Below, piece by piece: positions 8,436-16,993 of a stretch of DNA of 64,000 nucleotides. Within the stretch, counting starts at the first letter, position 1, and every line of letters starts with the position of its first letter. A program made the position numbers and the translations under genes. The notes beneath the pieces were generated by a model that had not been told where the DNA came from, did no database searches, and was given only the letters and a program-made list of their open reading frames with translations. Source of the stretch: Streptomyces rugosispiralis (lineage in GTDB: Bacteria; Actinomycetota; Actinomycetes; Streptomycetales; Streptomycetaceae); the NCBI RefSeq assembly GCF_024505145.1, contig NZ_JANIAA010000002.1, positions 248,001 to 312,000 on the forward strand. The letters run 5' to 3'.

Positions 8436-9389
8436 ATGGACACCCGCAGGCTCGGTTACTTCGTCAGAGTGGTCGACGTCGGCAACATCACCAGGGCCGC
8501 GGACTCGCTGCACATCACGCAATCGGCGCTCAGCCAGCACATCTCCGCGCTGGAGCACGACGTCAGGACACGATTGCTCGAACGCACCGGCCGCGGTGTG
8601 GTGGCCACGGCGTCCGGGCGTTCGCTCTACCGCTACGCACAGGGCATTCTCCGGCTGGAGAAGGCCGCGCGCATCGATCTGCGCGCCGGCGGTGACACTC
8701 CGGCCGGCCTGGTGACCGTCGGCCTCGCCTCGTACAGCATGGCGCCGGGCCTGGCCGTACCGCTGCTGCGGGCGGTGCGGGAACGGTATCCGAACATCCA
8801 GCTCCAGCTGATCCAGAACCTGACGGTGGTGATGAGCCAGGCCGTGCTGCTCGGACAGGTGGACATGGCGCTCATCTACGATCCCGGGTACGTGAAGGGG
8901 GTCGTGTTCGAGCACGTCCTGGAGGAGGACTTCTGTCTGATCTCCAGCGCGAGGCTCCCGCCCGTCACGAGCCGTGGCGACACCATCACCCTCAAGGAGG
9001 CGAGCCGGCTGGGCTTCATCCTGCCGAGCGAGGTGCACACCGTGCGGCGGATCACCGACGCCGCTTTCCACGCCGCGGGGCTGCACTGTTCGGTCGTCGC
9101 CGAGATCGAGCCGGGGATGGTGCTGCGGGACGCGGTGGTGAGCGGGCTCGGGGTGACGGTTCTGCCGCTCACGGCGACCCGAGCCCACTTCGCCCCCGAC
9201 GAGGTACGTGCCTACCGCTTCGCCGATTCCCAGCTCCACACCGCGATGTCCCTGTGCACCCCCGAGGTGCAGCCTCTCTCGGAGGCCGCCGCGTTGGTGG
9301 CGGACCTGCTGCGCACGCTCATCCGGGACCAGCCCGGCAGCGCCGGACGGCGCGAGCCGAGCGTCGCGGCCAACGCTGTCCATCCATGA
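8436..9389 (+). CDS. LysR family transcriptional regulator
   Basis: 317 residues, beginning MDTRRLGYFVRVVDVG with a winged helix-turn-helix (NITRAADSLHITQSAL, SQHISALE) in residues 1-60 and a two-lobed LysR substrate-binding domain after about residue 90 (VTVGLASYSMAPGLA). ATG 8436 is preceded by GAGGAG; the reading frame extends upstream without a start of similar quality. It is co-directional with, and downstream of, the sugar-acid operon, so it is the best local candidate for its activator, although LysR genes more often lie divergent. The N-terminus resembles Nac/CatR-like members. Confidence 0.88.
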   Translation: MDTRRLGYFVRVVDVGNITRAADSLHITQSALSQHISALEHDVRTRLLERTGRGVVATASGRSLYRYAQGILRLEKAARIDLRAGGDTPAGLVTVGLASYSMAPGLAVPLLRAVRERYPNIQLQLIQNLTVVMSQAVLLGQVDMALIYDPGYVKGVVFEHVLEEDFCLISSARLPPVTSRGDTITLKEASRLGFILPSEVHTVRRITDAAFHAAGLHCSVVAEIEPGMVLRDAVVSGLGVTVLPLTATRAHFAPDEVRAYRFADSQLHTAMSLCTPEVQPLSEAAALVADLLRTLIRDQPGSAGRREPSVAANAVHP

Positions 9390-9408
9390 GCGCGCCCCGG
9401 CCGGGCGA

Positions 9409-10344
9409 TCAGGGAACGATCAGGACGGTCTTGCCGGGCAGCCGCCCGGTGGCGGCGTCCTCGTGCACCGCGCTCGACTCGATCACCGGGCGGCGGGCGG
9501 CGACGTGGAGCCGGAGCCGACCGTCATCGATCCTGGCGACCAGCTCGGTCAGCTGGGCGGCGTCGCCGCGGACGAACAGGCTCGCGGTGCGCACCGACCG
9601 CGCGGGTTCCTCGGGAATCGGGCCGGCCGCGCTGGCGGCGACCCCGCCGTCGGCGACGTAGCGCGACAGTTGCGCGGCCTCGTCCGGCGTGACGCGCACC
9701 AGGTTCAGCAGGACATGGAACGGACCACCCACGGCGGCCGGACCCTCGGCCGGCTCGAGATGGCCGACGACCCGGGCCGCGCCATAGCCCCGCAGCCGCT
9801 CGGCGTGGCGCGGCCCGGCCGCCGCGGTCACCTGCGCTCCCGCCTCGACGGCGAGCTGCACCGCGAGGCCACCCACCGCACCGCCTGCCCCGTTGACCAG
9901 GACGGTCTGACCGGGCTTCAGTTCGGCGAGCTCGAACAGCGTCTGCCAGGCCGCCAGGCCGGTCAGGGGCAGCGCCGCGGCGTCGGCCAGCTCGATCGTC
10001 CGGGGCGCCGCGACCAGGGATTCGGCCGGGGCGAGCACGTATTCGGCGGACGCGCCGGCGGCGCCGAGGGGCAGCATCGCCACGACCCGGTCACCGGTCT
10101 TCAGGCCCGTCACCTCCGCGCCGAGTTCGGCGACGGTGCCCGCCAGATCGATCCCGGGCACATGGGGGAGGGCGACCGGGATCATCTCGGTCAGCACACC
10201 GGCGCGGATGTGATCGTCGACCGGGTTGAACGATGTGGCCGCCACCCGCACCAGCACCTGCCCGGTGCCGGGGACCGGGCGCTCGATGTCCTCGTAGCGC
10301 AGGACATCGCTGCCGCCGAAGCCGTGGTAACGCACTGCCTTCAT
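9409..10344 (-). CDS. NADP-dependent quinone oxidoreductase / zinc-free MDR protein
   Basis: 311 residues beginning MKAVRYHGFGGSDVLRYEDI, a hallmark of zeta-crystallin-like quinone reductases of the MDR superfamily. The NADPH fold is seen at VLVNGAGGAVGGLAVQLA. No catalytic zinc ligands are present, as usual for this branch. ATG 10344 has GGAGGAAA upstream; a longer frame to 10374 adds ten unconvincing residues. Transcribed divergently from a MarR gene across three operator boxes, so expression is probably derepressed by a quinone, electrophile or similar ligand. Confidence 0.88.
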   Translation of the reverse strand: MKAVRYHGFGGSDVLRYEDIERPVPGTGQVLVRVAATSFNPVDDHIRAGVLTEMIPVALPHVPGIDLAGTVAELGAEVTGLKTGDRVVAMLPLGAAGASAEYVLAPAESLVAAPRTIELADAAALPLTGLAAWQTLFELAELKPGQTVLVNGAGGAVGGLAVQLAVEAGAQVTAAAGPRHAERLRGYGAARVVGHLEPAEGPAAVGGPFHVLLNLVRVTPDEAAQLSRYVADGGVAASAAGPIPEEPARSVRTASLFVRGDAAQLTELVARIDDGRLRLHVAARRPVIESSAVHEDAATGRLPGKTVLIVP

Positions 10345-10382
10345 GGCACTTTCCTCCAGTGTGGACGCAGGCATTCATTTTC

Positions 10383-10454
10383 ACTTGCCTGGGCAACTCG
10401 GAACGTACCCCTCAAGAGTTGCCCAGGCAAGTCATTCAAGTTGCCGGGGCAAGT
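10383..10454. promoter_or_regulatory. Three operator boxes for the MarR regulator
   Basis: Three 16-bp near-palindromes lie between the divergent quinone reductase and marR-like genes: ACTTGCCTGGGCAACT at 10383-10398, its exact reverse complement at 10417-10432, and AGTTGCCGGGGCAAGT at 10439-10454. Consensus is AGTTGCC-2-GGCAAGT. The third box ends 3 bases before the first possible marR start, fitting autorepression; the first lies 39 bases upstream of the oxidoreductase start. Confidence 0.85.
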
Positions 10455-10457
10455 AAG

Positions 10458-10946
10458 ATGGGCCTCATGGACACTCAGTCACCCTGGCTCGACGACGATC
10501 AGCAGGACGTGTGGCAGGCCCTGCTCACCGTCGTCATCGCACTCCCGGCGGCCCTCGACCGTCAGCTGCAACGGGATGCCGGCATCTCCAACTTCGAGTA
10601 CGGCGTTCTGGCCCGGCTGTCGATGACCGACGAGGCCACGATGCGACTCAGCGACCTGGCCCGGGAGTGCGACAGCACCCAGCCCCGCCTGTCGAAGGTG
10701 ATGGACCGCTTCGAGGCCCGCGACTGGGTCGTCCGCCGGCCCGATCCCACCGACGGCCGGTACACCCTCGCCACCCTGACCGACGCCGGTCGGGAGAAGG
10801 TCGTCGCGAGCGCACCGGAACACGTCGCGCAGGTGAAGCGACTCGTGTTCGACCCCCTCAGCGCCGCTCAGCGCCGCCACCTCGGCGCCGCGCTCACCCG
10901 CGTCGCCGCCACCGTGCGCCGCGAACTCGAAGAAGGGCGAGGGTGA
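10458..10946 (+). CDS. MarR family transcriptional regulator
   Basis: 162 residues with a MarR winged helix-turn-helix: ISNFEYGVLARLS, MRLSDLARECDSTQPRLSKV and the wing RRPDPTDGRYTLATLTDAG. Two in-frame ATGs (10458, 10467) are possible and neither has a strong ribosome site; the gene may be nearly leaderless. It very probably binds the three palindromes just upstream and controls itself and the divergent quinone oxidoreductase. This layout matches MarR-type sensors of phenolics, quinones or oxidants. Confidence 0.87.
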   Translation: MGLMDTQSPWLDDDQQDVWQALLTVVIALPAALDRQLQRDAGISNFEYGVLARLSMTDEATMRLSDLARECDSTQPRLSKVMDRFEARDWVVRRPDPTDGRYTLATLTDAGREKVVASAPEHVAQVKRLVFDPLSAAQRRHLGAALTRVAATVRRELEEGRG

Positions 10947-10971
10947 CGGCAGGCCGGCGGCGGACGTCGTC

Positions 10972-12213
10972 CTACACCATCACGGACACCGTCCCCCGGA
11001 TGCCGAACAGCGACTTCCCGTAGATCTCGGCGGCCACTTCGGGGTTGAGGACGGCGTGTCGGCTCCCGGTCTCGATGTCGCGCCAGATGCGCTGCAGCGG
11101 GTTGGACTCACCGAAGCTCGAAGCCCCCTGGGCCGAGCACACGATGCGGACCGCCTCCCGCGCGTGGACCGCCGCCACTCCCGCGTCCATCCGCATCCGC
11201 GCCCGGGCGTCGTAGCCGGGGAACACCCCGGCCCGCGCCGCCTCGTCGATGTCGGCGGCCGCGCGGTAGGCGTGCAGTCGGGCGGAGTCGGCGAGCGACG
11301 CCGCCTTCGCGGTGGCGAGTTGGACGGTGGGTGCCTCGGCCTGGGAGGTGTAGCTCGTCAGGGTCAGCGCTCGCCGCGGGGCCCGCTCCAGCAGGAGATC
11401 GACAGCGGCCGCGGCCAGCCCGAGCTGGGGTCCGGTCAACACGAGCGCGGCGGTCGGCACGAACGGCCCCCGGTAGAGCGCCTCGTCGGTGAAGGGTGTG
11501 GCGTAGCGGCCCTCGACGGCGTCGGGGACGGAGAGGAAGCGGTGTGCGGGCACGAAGAGGTCCTCGCCGACGAGCGTGTTCGACGCGGTCCCGCGCATGC
11601 CCGCCACGAACCAGGTGTCCTCGACGGTCAGCTCCGACATCGGGGCGAGCACGATGCCGACGGCGTCCGACGTGCCCTCGGCGTCCGGCCGGGTGACCCC
11701 GAGGACCGCCCAGTCGGCGTGGGCGCACCCGGACGCCGGGGCCCAGCGCCCGGTCACCCGGTACCCGCCCTCGACCACGCGCGCGGTACCCGAGGGGGTC
11801 ACGACACCGGCGACTCGGGCGTGCGGGGCGTGGGCCCAGACGTCGTCCTGGGCCCGGGTGGGGAAGAGCCCGACGAACCACGCGTTGGCGTTGAGCAGTG
11901 AGGTCACCCAGGCGGTGGAGCCGCAGCCGCGCCCGACCTCGCCGCTGACCTCAAGCAGGGTGCGGCAGTCGGTCTGCAGACCGCCGTAACGGGCGGGCCG
12001 CATCAGCGAGAGCAGACCGGCCTCGGCCAGGGCGGCGATGTTCTCGGCGGGCACTCCGCGCTCGCGGTCGGTCCGATCGGCGTTGCCGGAGAGCAGCGGC
12101 CGCAGTGCGGCGGCGCGCTCGACGAGGTCGGCCCGCAGCGTGCGCGCGGCGTCGGTGGTGCGGGGAACGTCCGTAGTGGTGTTCATCGTCGTCATTTCGG
12201 TGTCAGGGATCAT
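10972..12213 (-). CDS. Flavin-dependent monooxygenase, acyl-CoA dehydrogenase fold (two-component oxygenase)
   Basis: 413 residues. Sequence such as LRPLLSGNADRTDRERGVPAE, ALAEAGLLSLMRPARYGG, GRGCGSTAWVTSLLNANAW and the C-terminal VLNPEVAAEIYGKSLFG places it in the group D flavin monooxygenases (HsaA, HpaB C2-type, DszC-like), which use reduced FMN/FAD to hydroxylate aromatic or polyketide substrates. A flavin reductase gene directly upstream on the same strand supplies the reduced flavin. ATG 12213 is the longest start; ATGs at 12195 and 12186 are equally possible. Substrate unknown; actinorhodin-type tailoring enzymes share the fold. Confidence 0.82.
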   Translation of the reverse strand: MIPDTEMTTMNTTTDVPRTTDAARTLRADLVERAAALRPLLSGNADRTDRERGVPAENIAALAEAGLLSLMRPARYGGLQTDCRTLLEVSGEVGRGCGSTAWVTSLLNANAWFVGLFPTRAQDDVWAHAPHARVAGVVTPSGTARVVEGGYRVTGRWAPASGCAHADWAVLGVTRPDAEGTSDAVGIVLAPMSELTVEDTWFVAGMRGTASNTLVGEDLFVPAHRFLSVPDAVEGRYATPFTDEALYRGPFVPTAALVLTGPQLGLAAAAVDLLLERAPRRALTLTSYTSQAEAPTVQLATAKAASLADSARLHAYRAAADIDEAARAGVFPGYDARARMRMDAGVAAVHAREAVRIVCSAQGASSFGESNPLQRIWRDIETGSRHAVLNPEVAAEIYGKSLFGIRGTVSVMV

Positions 12214-12225
12214 GCGGGGTACGGG

Positions 12226-12720
12226 TCAGCTCGCGGCGGCGAGCGGGGCGTGGGTGCCGAAGATCCGGCGCGCGTAGATCAGCGGGGGCGTGGAGGTCGA
12301 CTCGGCCTCCTCGAGGCACACCACGAGCAGAACGTGGTCACCGCCGTCCACATGGCGTTCGACGCGTCCCGCCGTCCAGCCGGCGGATTCGGGCAGGTAG
12401 GGGAGTCCGGCGCGGACGGTCCAGGTGACGCCGTCGAACTTCGAGCCCCGGCCCTGGCGTCGGCGGGCGAACGTCGAGGCCAGCTCCCGCTGGTGGGCGC
12501 CGAGGATGTTCACCCCCACCCGGTCACCCGGCCGCAGGTGGGCCAGCAGCCCCGAGGCGCGGTCAAGGGCGAAGCTCACCAGCGGAGGGTCCAGCGAGAG
12601 CGAGGCGAAGCTCGACACGGTGCTGCCGTGCGGTCGCCCGTCGGCGGTCGTCGCCGTCACCACGGTGACCGGGGCACACACCCCGCTCATCAGCTCGGTA
12701 AAGGTCGCTCGGTCGATCAT
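12226..12720 (-). CDS. Flavin reductase (HpaC-like) partner of the monooxygenase
   Basis: 164 residues of the FMN-binding split-barrel flavin reductase family: FTELMSGVCAPVTVVTA, RPHGSTVSSFASLSLDPPLV and GVNILGAHQRELASTFA are diagnostic. It uses NAD(P)H to reduce free flavin for delivery to the oxygenase encoded 12 bases downstream. First gene of a two-gene minus-strand operon. Ends in an alanine-rich tail (THAPLAAAS). Confidence 0.88.
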   Translation of the reverse strand: MIDRATFTELMSGVCAPVTVVTATTADGRPHGSTVSSFASLSLDPPLVSFALDRASGLLAHLRPGDRVGVNILGAHQRELASTFARRRQGRGSKFDGVTWTVRAGLPYLPESAGWTAGRVERHVDGGDHVLLVVCLEEAESTSTPPLIYARRIFGTHAPLAAAS

Positions 12721-12892
12721 CGTGGGCCTCCCGGTGGGCTGGAATCCGTCTGTCGGGATGCGCGGCCCGGTACGTCACCGCGTCCGACATCACGAAGTCA
12801 ACTCCGGCCGCGGGACGGCCGCTTGGTCCGCCGGCTCAGGATTCCGGTCTCCCGTTGGTCTGCCGGGCCGGTCCGCGACCGGTCCATGGGGC

Positions 12893-14299
12893 TCACCGGT
12901 CGGCGTCGCGGGGCAGGAGCACCGCGTCCCCCAGCTCCTCGGCGAGTGCCAGGGCGGTGTGGAGGGCGAAGCGGCGGTCGTCGAGGCCGTGCCCCAGCAC
13001 CTCCTGGGCCCGCTTCACGCGGTAGGTCACGGTCCCCCTGGCCACGTGCAGGCGCCGGGCGACATCCACGAGGCTGCGCTCGGCGCCGAGGTAGTGGTAC
13101 AGCGTGGTCCGCAGTGCCTCCATCGGCGCGCTGCGGGCGGCGAGCCCGCCGAGTTCACGTCGTACGAAGTCACCGGCCGCGTCGAGATCGGTGGCCAACA
13201 GCGCGATGGCGGCGACGTCGGCGTACGTCGTCGCGTACCTCGGAGCCCGCCCGGCCTCGCGCCGCAGCCGTTCGACCCGCTCCCCGCGCCGGGCCTCGCG
13301 GTGAGAGCGGCGGAAGCCCGCGACGCCGGACCCCGGGGTGCCGAAGGCCGCGCGCATCCGCTGCCGGGACAGTGTCTCCCTGACGGTCTCCCATGAACCG
13401 GTCGGACGCGTCCCGCCCGTCCTGTCCGTCCTGCTCGTCCCGTCCGTCCCGCCCGCCCCGTCCGTCCCGCCCGTCCCGTCCGGAGGTACGGTGCCCCACG
13501 CCCACAACCGGTCCGAGGCCACGGGTATGACCAGCGTCGTGGTGGCGCCACGGGCCCGCAGCACCTCGATCGCCGCGGCCTGCAGCGTGGAGCCGCCCTT
13601 CGGCGAGTCCGACCACACCACCACCGCCTCGTGGGTCCGCCGCAGGTTGTAGCCGAGGACACGCGACGCCTCGCCGACGTCCGTCGCCGTGGCATCACTG
13701 AGCAGGGAACGCACGAGATCGGCCCGTGCCGCGGCCGCGCTGGTGCTCCACACCTCGTGCTCCACGAGGTAGGTGCGGATCATGGTGTCGGATAGCTCGT
13801 CGACGTAGCAGAACAGCTCGCGGGAGACCGCCGTGACCTCCTCGACCGCCTCCTCCGGGCCGACCAGTTCGGCACAGGCCCGCAGAAACGCCTCGGTCGT
13901 CGCCGCGTGCCCGACCCGGACGCCGTGCAACACCCGCTCGAGCGGTATGGCCCGGTGAACGAACTCGCGGATGCCCTCCAGGATCGCCTCACCGGCGGGC
14001 GGGGTGGCCGCCGGGCCCTCCGCGAGAGTGAACAGCGCCCGCAGGGTGGTCGTTTCATTGCCCCGGCGGAGCATCTCGACCGCGGCCGGACTGCCGCCGA
14101 GCACCGGCACCTCGCCGACGATCCGCCGCAGGACCACGGAATTCAGCTCGATCGCCCAGCGCACGGGGTCCGCGCCGACGCGCGCGACGGCGTCCTCGAC
14201 GGTCGCGCGCGGGCTTGCCGCCCGGTCGAGATCGACCTCGCCCCGCGGGCCCAGCCGCGCGATCCAGGGCCGCCGCGGCGGCCGAACACTCTCGGTCAC
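12893..14299 (-). CDS. PucR/CdaR-type transcriptional regulator with low-complexity linker
   Basis: 468 residues from GTG 14299 ([17 protein letters not shown]). An N-terminal all-helical region (about 40-200, [25 protein letters not shown]) is followed by a CdaR-like central domain and a C-terminal HTH_30 domain: [20 protein letters not shown] and [16 protein letters not shown]. This is the domain order of PucR-family regulators. A Gly-Thr-Asp-rich linker at about residues 272-300 is encoded by tandem short repeats. The frame is open to 14395, but that part overlaps an NRPS relic, so the shorter start is preferred. It may regulate the monooxygenase genes downstream (172-base gap). Confidence 0.78.
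   Translation of the reverse strand: MTESVRPPRRPWIARLGPRGEVDLDRAASPRATVEDAVARVGADPVRWAIELNSVVLRRIVGEVPVLGGSPAAVEMLRRGNETTTLRALFTLAEGPAATPPAGEAILEGIREFVHRAIPLERVLHGVRVGHAATTEAFLRACAELVGPEEAVEEVTAVSRELFCYVDELSDTMIRTYLVEHEVWSTSAAAARADLVRSLLSDATATDVGEASRVLGYNLRRTHEAVVVWSDSPKGGSTLQAAAIEVLRARGATTTLVIPVASDRLWAWGTVPPDGTGGTDGAGGTDGTSRTDRTGGTRPTGSWETVRETLSRQRMRAAFGTPGSGVAGFRRSHREARRGERVERLRREAGRAPRYATTYADVAAIALLATDLDAAGDFVRRELGGLAARSAPMEALRTTLYHYLGAERSLVDVARRLHVARGTVTYRVKRAQEVLGHGLDDRRFALHTALALAEELGDAVLLPRDADR
13402..13486 (-). repeat. Intragenic short tandem repeats in the PucR-like gene
   Basis: A run of degenerate 6- and 9-base units of the type GTCCCGTCC/GCCCGTCCC (plus strand) encodes the Gly-Gly-Thr-Asp-Gly linker of the regulator. 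It keeps the reading frame. Such a tract is prone to length variation, which would change the distance between sensor and DNA-binding domains. Confidence 0.7.
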
Positions 14300-14345
14300 A
14301 TTGCCATAATCGGTTCGACCCGAGGGGTTGATCAACTGGGGAGCG

Positions 14346-14551
14346 CCGAAGCCGCAGGCGCCCGCGGTCACCGCTGCGGTACAGCGGTCCGCCACCGCCG
14401 GTGATCCGGTCGGGGACGAACCGCCGCGCGGTCAGCTCGGGCCTGTTCAGATAGCCGTCGGCCACTCCGGCGCCGCCGACGTGGATCTCGCCGGCCACCC
14501 GGGCAGTCCGGTCAGGGCGCTGCGGCGGCCGGCACGTATGACCGTCGCGTC
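14346..14551 (-). pseudogene. Relic of a nonribosomal peptide synthetase adenylation domain
   Basis: On the minus strand, 14492 down to 14346 encodes [20 protein letters not shown], then TARRFVPDR and [11 protein letters not shown], an excellent match to the adenylation-domain A6-A7 region ([18 protein letters not shown] ... YRTGD). Upstream, 14551-14497 reads [17 protein letters not shown] in a different frame, matching the preceding strand, so a frameshift separates the two pieces. Homology stops abruptly on both sides and no other NRPS motif is present in the window. It is a non-functional remnant lying between the PucR gene and the histidine kinase gene. Confidence 0.8.
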
Positions 14552-14635
14552 CGGCGCGGGGGAGGACGGCATCCGGGCCGGCAGGCCCGAGCACGATGGG
14601 ACGATCTCCAACCCCCGTCCTCCCGCAGCGCCACG

Positions 14636-16114
14636 TCAGCCCGGATCGGGCGCGGCGGTGCGGAGCGGGAGCCGGATCCGGAAGACGGTGGCGCCCGGCC
14701 GGCTGGTCAGCGTGATCGTACCGCCGTGGGCCGCCACCACGGCCCGGACGATCGCCAGCCCCAGCCCGGTGCCGCCCGCCGCGCGGGACCGGCCGGGGTC
14801 CGCGCGTGCGAACCGCTCGAACACCTCGTCCTGGAGCCCGTCGGGCACCCCCGGGCCGTCGTCCGACACCGTCAGCTCCGCCCGGCCCGTACCGGCCGTG
14901 GCGAGCCCTACGGTGACCCGGGTGCCGGGCGGGGTGTGGGTGCGGGCGTTGGTCAGCAGGTTGCCCACCACCTGCTGGAGCCGGTGCTCGTCGCCCAGCA
15001 CCGTCACCGGCACCTCGGCCAGCTCCAGCGTCCAGCGGTGGCCGGGCCCGGCGGCTCGTGCGTCGCCCGTCGCGTCCAGTACCAGCCGGGTCAGATCAAC
15101 CGATCGGCGGGCCAGCGGCCGTCCCGCGTCGAGCCGGGCGAGCAGCAGCAGATCGTCCACCAGCGTGGACATCCGCTCCGACTCGGCCTGGATCCGCTCC
15201 AGCGCGTGCCGCACGTCATCCGGCACCGGGCCCGGATGGCGCAGCGCCAGCTCGGCGTGGCCGCGGACGGAGGCCACCGGTGTCCGCAGCTCATGGCTGG
15301 CGTCGGCGGCGAAGTGCCGCAGCCGCTCCTCGCTCGCCTGGCGGCGGGCGAGCGCGTCCCCGACATGGCCGAGCATGCGGTTGAGCGCGGTGCCCACCTG
15401 CCCCACCTCCGTGCGCGGATCGGTGTCCGGCACCGGCGGTGGCATGGCCACCTCACCGCTGGCCAGCGGCAGCTCGGCCACCCCGGCGGCGGTCGTGGTC
15501 ACCCGCCGCAGCGGGCGCAGCGACAGCCGTACCCACAGTGCCCCGGCCACTCCGGTGACCAGCAGCGCGCTGCCGAACACCACGCTCTCCACGATCTCCA
15601 GCCGGTGCACGGTCTCCTCCACCGGACGCAGCGGCAGACCGGTGACCAGGACATCCCCGTCGTCCCCGTGGACGGCGACCACGCGGTAGCCGCCGAGCGC
15701 GGACAGATGCACGCTGTGGCCGTCGCCGTCCACCGGCAGCCCCGCCAGAACCCGCCGGTCGGCGCCGGTCAGCGGTACGGCGGCGTCCGTCTGGTCGCGT
15801 ACCACCGCCGCGTCGGTCGTCGTACCGCGCAGCAGCCGGGCGCCGAAGGTGCGGTCCGACTGACCGCGGGTGTCGGGCGCGTTGTCGGCGTCGGGGTGCC
15901 GCTCACCGTGTTCCAGGCTGGCCGGGAACCGGCCCCCGGCCGCCGTCAGCTGCTGGTCCAGCCGGCGCACCAGAAACCCCTCCAGGGCGAACACCGTGGT
16001 CAGTCCCACCGCCAGACTCGCCACCGCCAGCAGCACCACCAGCCCCGCGGTCAGCCGGGCACGCAGCGTACGGGGCGGCCACCAGGACAGCCCCCTGGTG
16101 AGCGGCCGCCTCAC
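14636..16114 (-). CDS. Sensor histidine kinase (OmpR-type system)
   Basis: 492 residues. Transmembrane segment 1 lies at about 18-42 ([19 protein letters not shown]), followed by an extracytoplasmic domain of about 130 residues and a second transmembrane segment ([16 protein letters not shown]). Then come HAMP, the phospho-acceptor motif [12 protein letters not shown], the N box [16 protein letters not shown] and [13 protein letters not shown] 16114 overlaps the response regulator stop by 4 bases, so the pair is translationally coupled. Signal unknown; the divergent operon suggests redox or metal status outside the membrane. Confidence 0.9.
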   Translation of the reverse strand: MRRPLTRGLSWWPPRTLRARLTAGLVVLLAVASLAVGLTTVFALEGFLVRRLDQQLTAAGGRFPASLEHGERHPDADNAPDTRGQSDRTFGARLLRGTTTDAAVVRDQTDAAVPLTGADRRVLAGLPVDGDGHSVHLSALGGYRVVAVHGDDGDVLVTGLPLRPVEETVHRLEIVESVVFGSALLVTGVAGALWVRLSLRPLRRVTTTAAGVAELPLASGEVAMPPPVPDTDPRTEVGQVGTALNRMLGHVGDALARRQASEERLRHFAADASHELRTPVASVRGHAELALRHPGPVPDDVRHALERIQAESERMSTLVDDLLLLARLDAGRPLARRSVDLTRLVLDATGDARAAGPGHRWTLELAEVPVTVLGDEHRLQQVVGNLLTNARTHTPPGTRVTVGLATAGTGRAELTVSDDGPGVPDGLQDEVFERFARADPGRSRAAGGTGLGLAIVRAVVAAHGGTITLTSRPGATVFRIRLPLRTAAPDPG

Positions 16115-16845
16115 GAAACCTCCGCCTTCAGCACGTAGCCGACCCCGCGCACCGTGTGGATCAGCGGCGCCCGCCCCGCGTCGATCTTCTTGCGCAGATA
16201 GCTGATGTACAGCTCGACCACATGGGCCTGGCCGCCGAAGTCGTAGCTCCACACCCGATCCAGGATCTGCGCCTTGGACAGCACCCGCCGGGGGTTGCGC
16301 ATCAGGAACCGCAGCAACTCGAACTCGGTGCGGGACAGCTCCACGGCCACACCCCCGCGGGTCACCTCACGCGCCTGCTCGTCCATCACCAGGTCCGCGA
16401 CCACCAGCCGGTCGTCCCCCGGCTCCCGTGCCATCCCGGCCCGGCGCAGCAGCCCGCGCAGCCGGGCCAGCACCTCCTCCAGGCTGAACGGCTTGGTCAC
16501 ATAGTCGTCGCCACCCGCGGTGATGCCCGCGATCCGGTCCTCCACCGAGTCCCGCGCGGTCAGGAACAGCACACACACATCCGGCAGCTCCGCCCGCACC
16601 GCGCGCAGCACCGCGAGCCCGTCGGTGTCCGGCAGCATCCAGTCGAGCACCACCGCGTCCGGGCGGAACGCCCGCGCGGTGTCCAGCGCGGACCCCCCGT
16701 CGGCGGCGGTACGGACCTCCCAGCCCTCGTAGCGCAGCGCACCCGACAGCACCTCGGTCAGATCGGGTTCGTCGTCGACGACGAGGACGCGGACCCGGGC
16801 GCCGTCGGGCCGCAGCAGAAAACGGCCGGTGGTGTGCGTATCCAT
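16111..16845 (-). CDS. OmpR/PhoB-type response regulator
   Basis: 244 residues. Receiver domain: VLVVDDEPDL, phosphorylation Asp in VVLDWMLPDTDG, Thr in LFLTARD and Lys in YVTKPFSLEE. C-terminal winged helix: ARGGVAVELSRTEFELL-type segment, then SKAQILDRVWSYDFGG and YISYLRKKID, with RGVGYVLK at the end. ATG 16845 gives MDTHTTGRF. It is divergent from the ferric-reductase-like operon across 148 bases that contain an 11-bp-period direct repeat, the usual binding format for this family, so it probably regulates that operon and itself. Confidence 0.9.
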   Translation of the reverse strand: MDTHTTGRFLLRPDGARVRVLVVDDEPDLTEVLSGALRYEGWEVRTAADGGSALDTARAFRPDAVVLDWMLPDTDGLAVLRAVRAELPDVCVLFLTARDSVEDRIAGITAGGDDYVTKPFSLEEVLARLRGLLRRAGMAREPGDDRLVVADLVMDEQAREVTRGGVAVELSRTEFELLRFLMRNPRRVLSKAQILDRVWSYDFGGQAHVVELYISYLRKKIDAGRAPLIHTVRGVGYVLKAEVS

Positions 16846-16890
16846 GATGCATCCAGCATCCCTCGTGGCGTGCCGTGCCCAGGCGCCCCC

Positions 16891-16910
16891 TTCCTCTGAG
16901 TTTCCTCTGA
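16891..16910. promoter_or_regulatory. Direct repeat with 11-bp period, candidate OmpR-type operator
   Basis: TTCCTCTGA occurs at 16891-16899 and again at 16902-16910, exactly 11 bp apart, in the divergent region between the response regulator (start 16845) and the membrane flavoprotein gene (start 16994). OmpR/PhoB-family regulators bind head-to-tail as dimers to such one-helical-turn direct repeats. The assignment to the adjacent regulator is inference. Confidence 0.65.
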
Positions 16911-16993
16911 ATCCGGAAACGTCCGCCTTGTTCATAGGGTCCTCAGAGCTTCGCCGATGACGCTGGCCGGGCACATCGCCCGAGAGGACTCCC

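Noticed and set aside
13402..13486. Tandem repeats considered as a CRISPR-like array
   Set aside because: Units are 6-9 bases without spacers and lie inside a coding sequence in frame.
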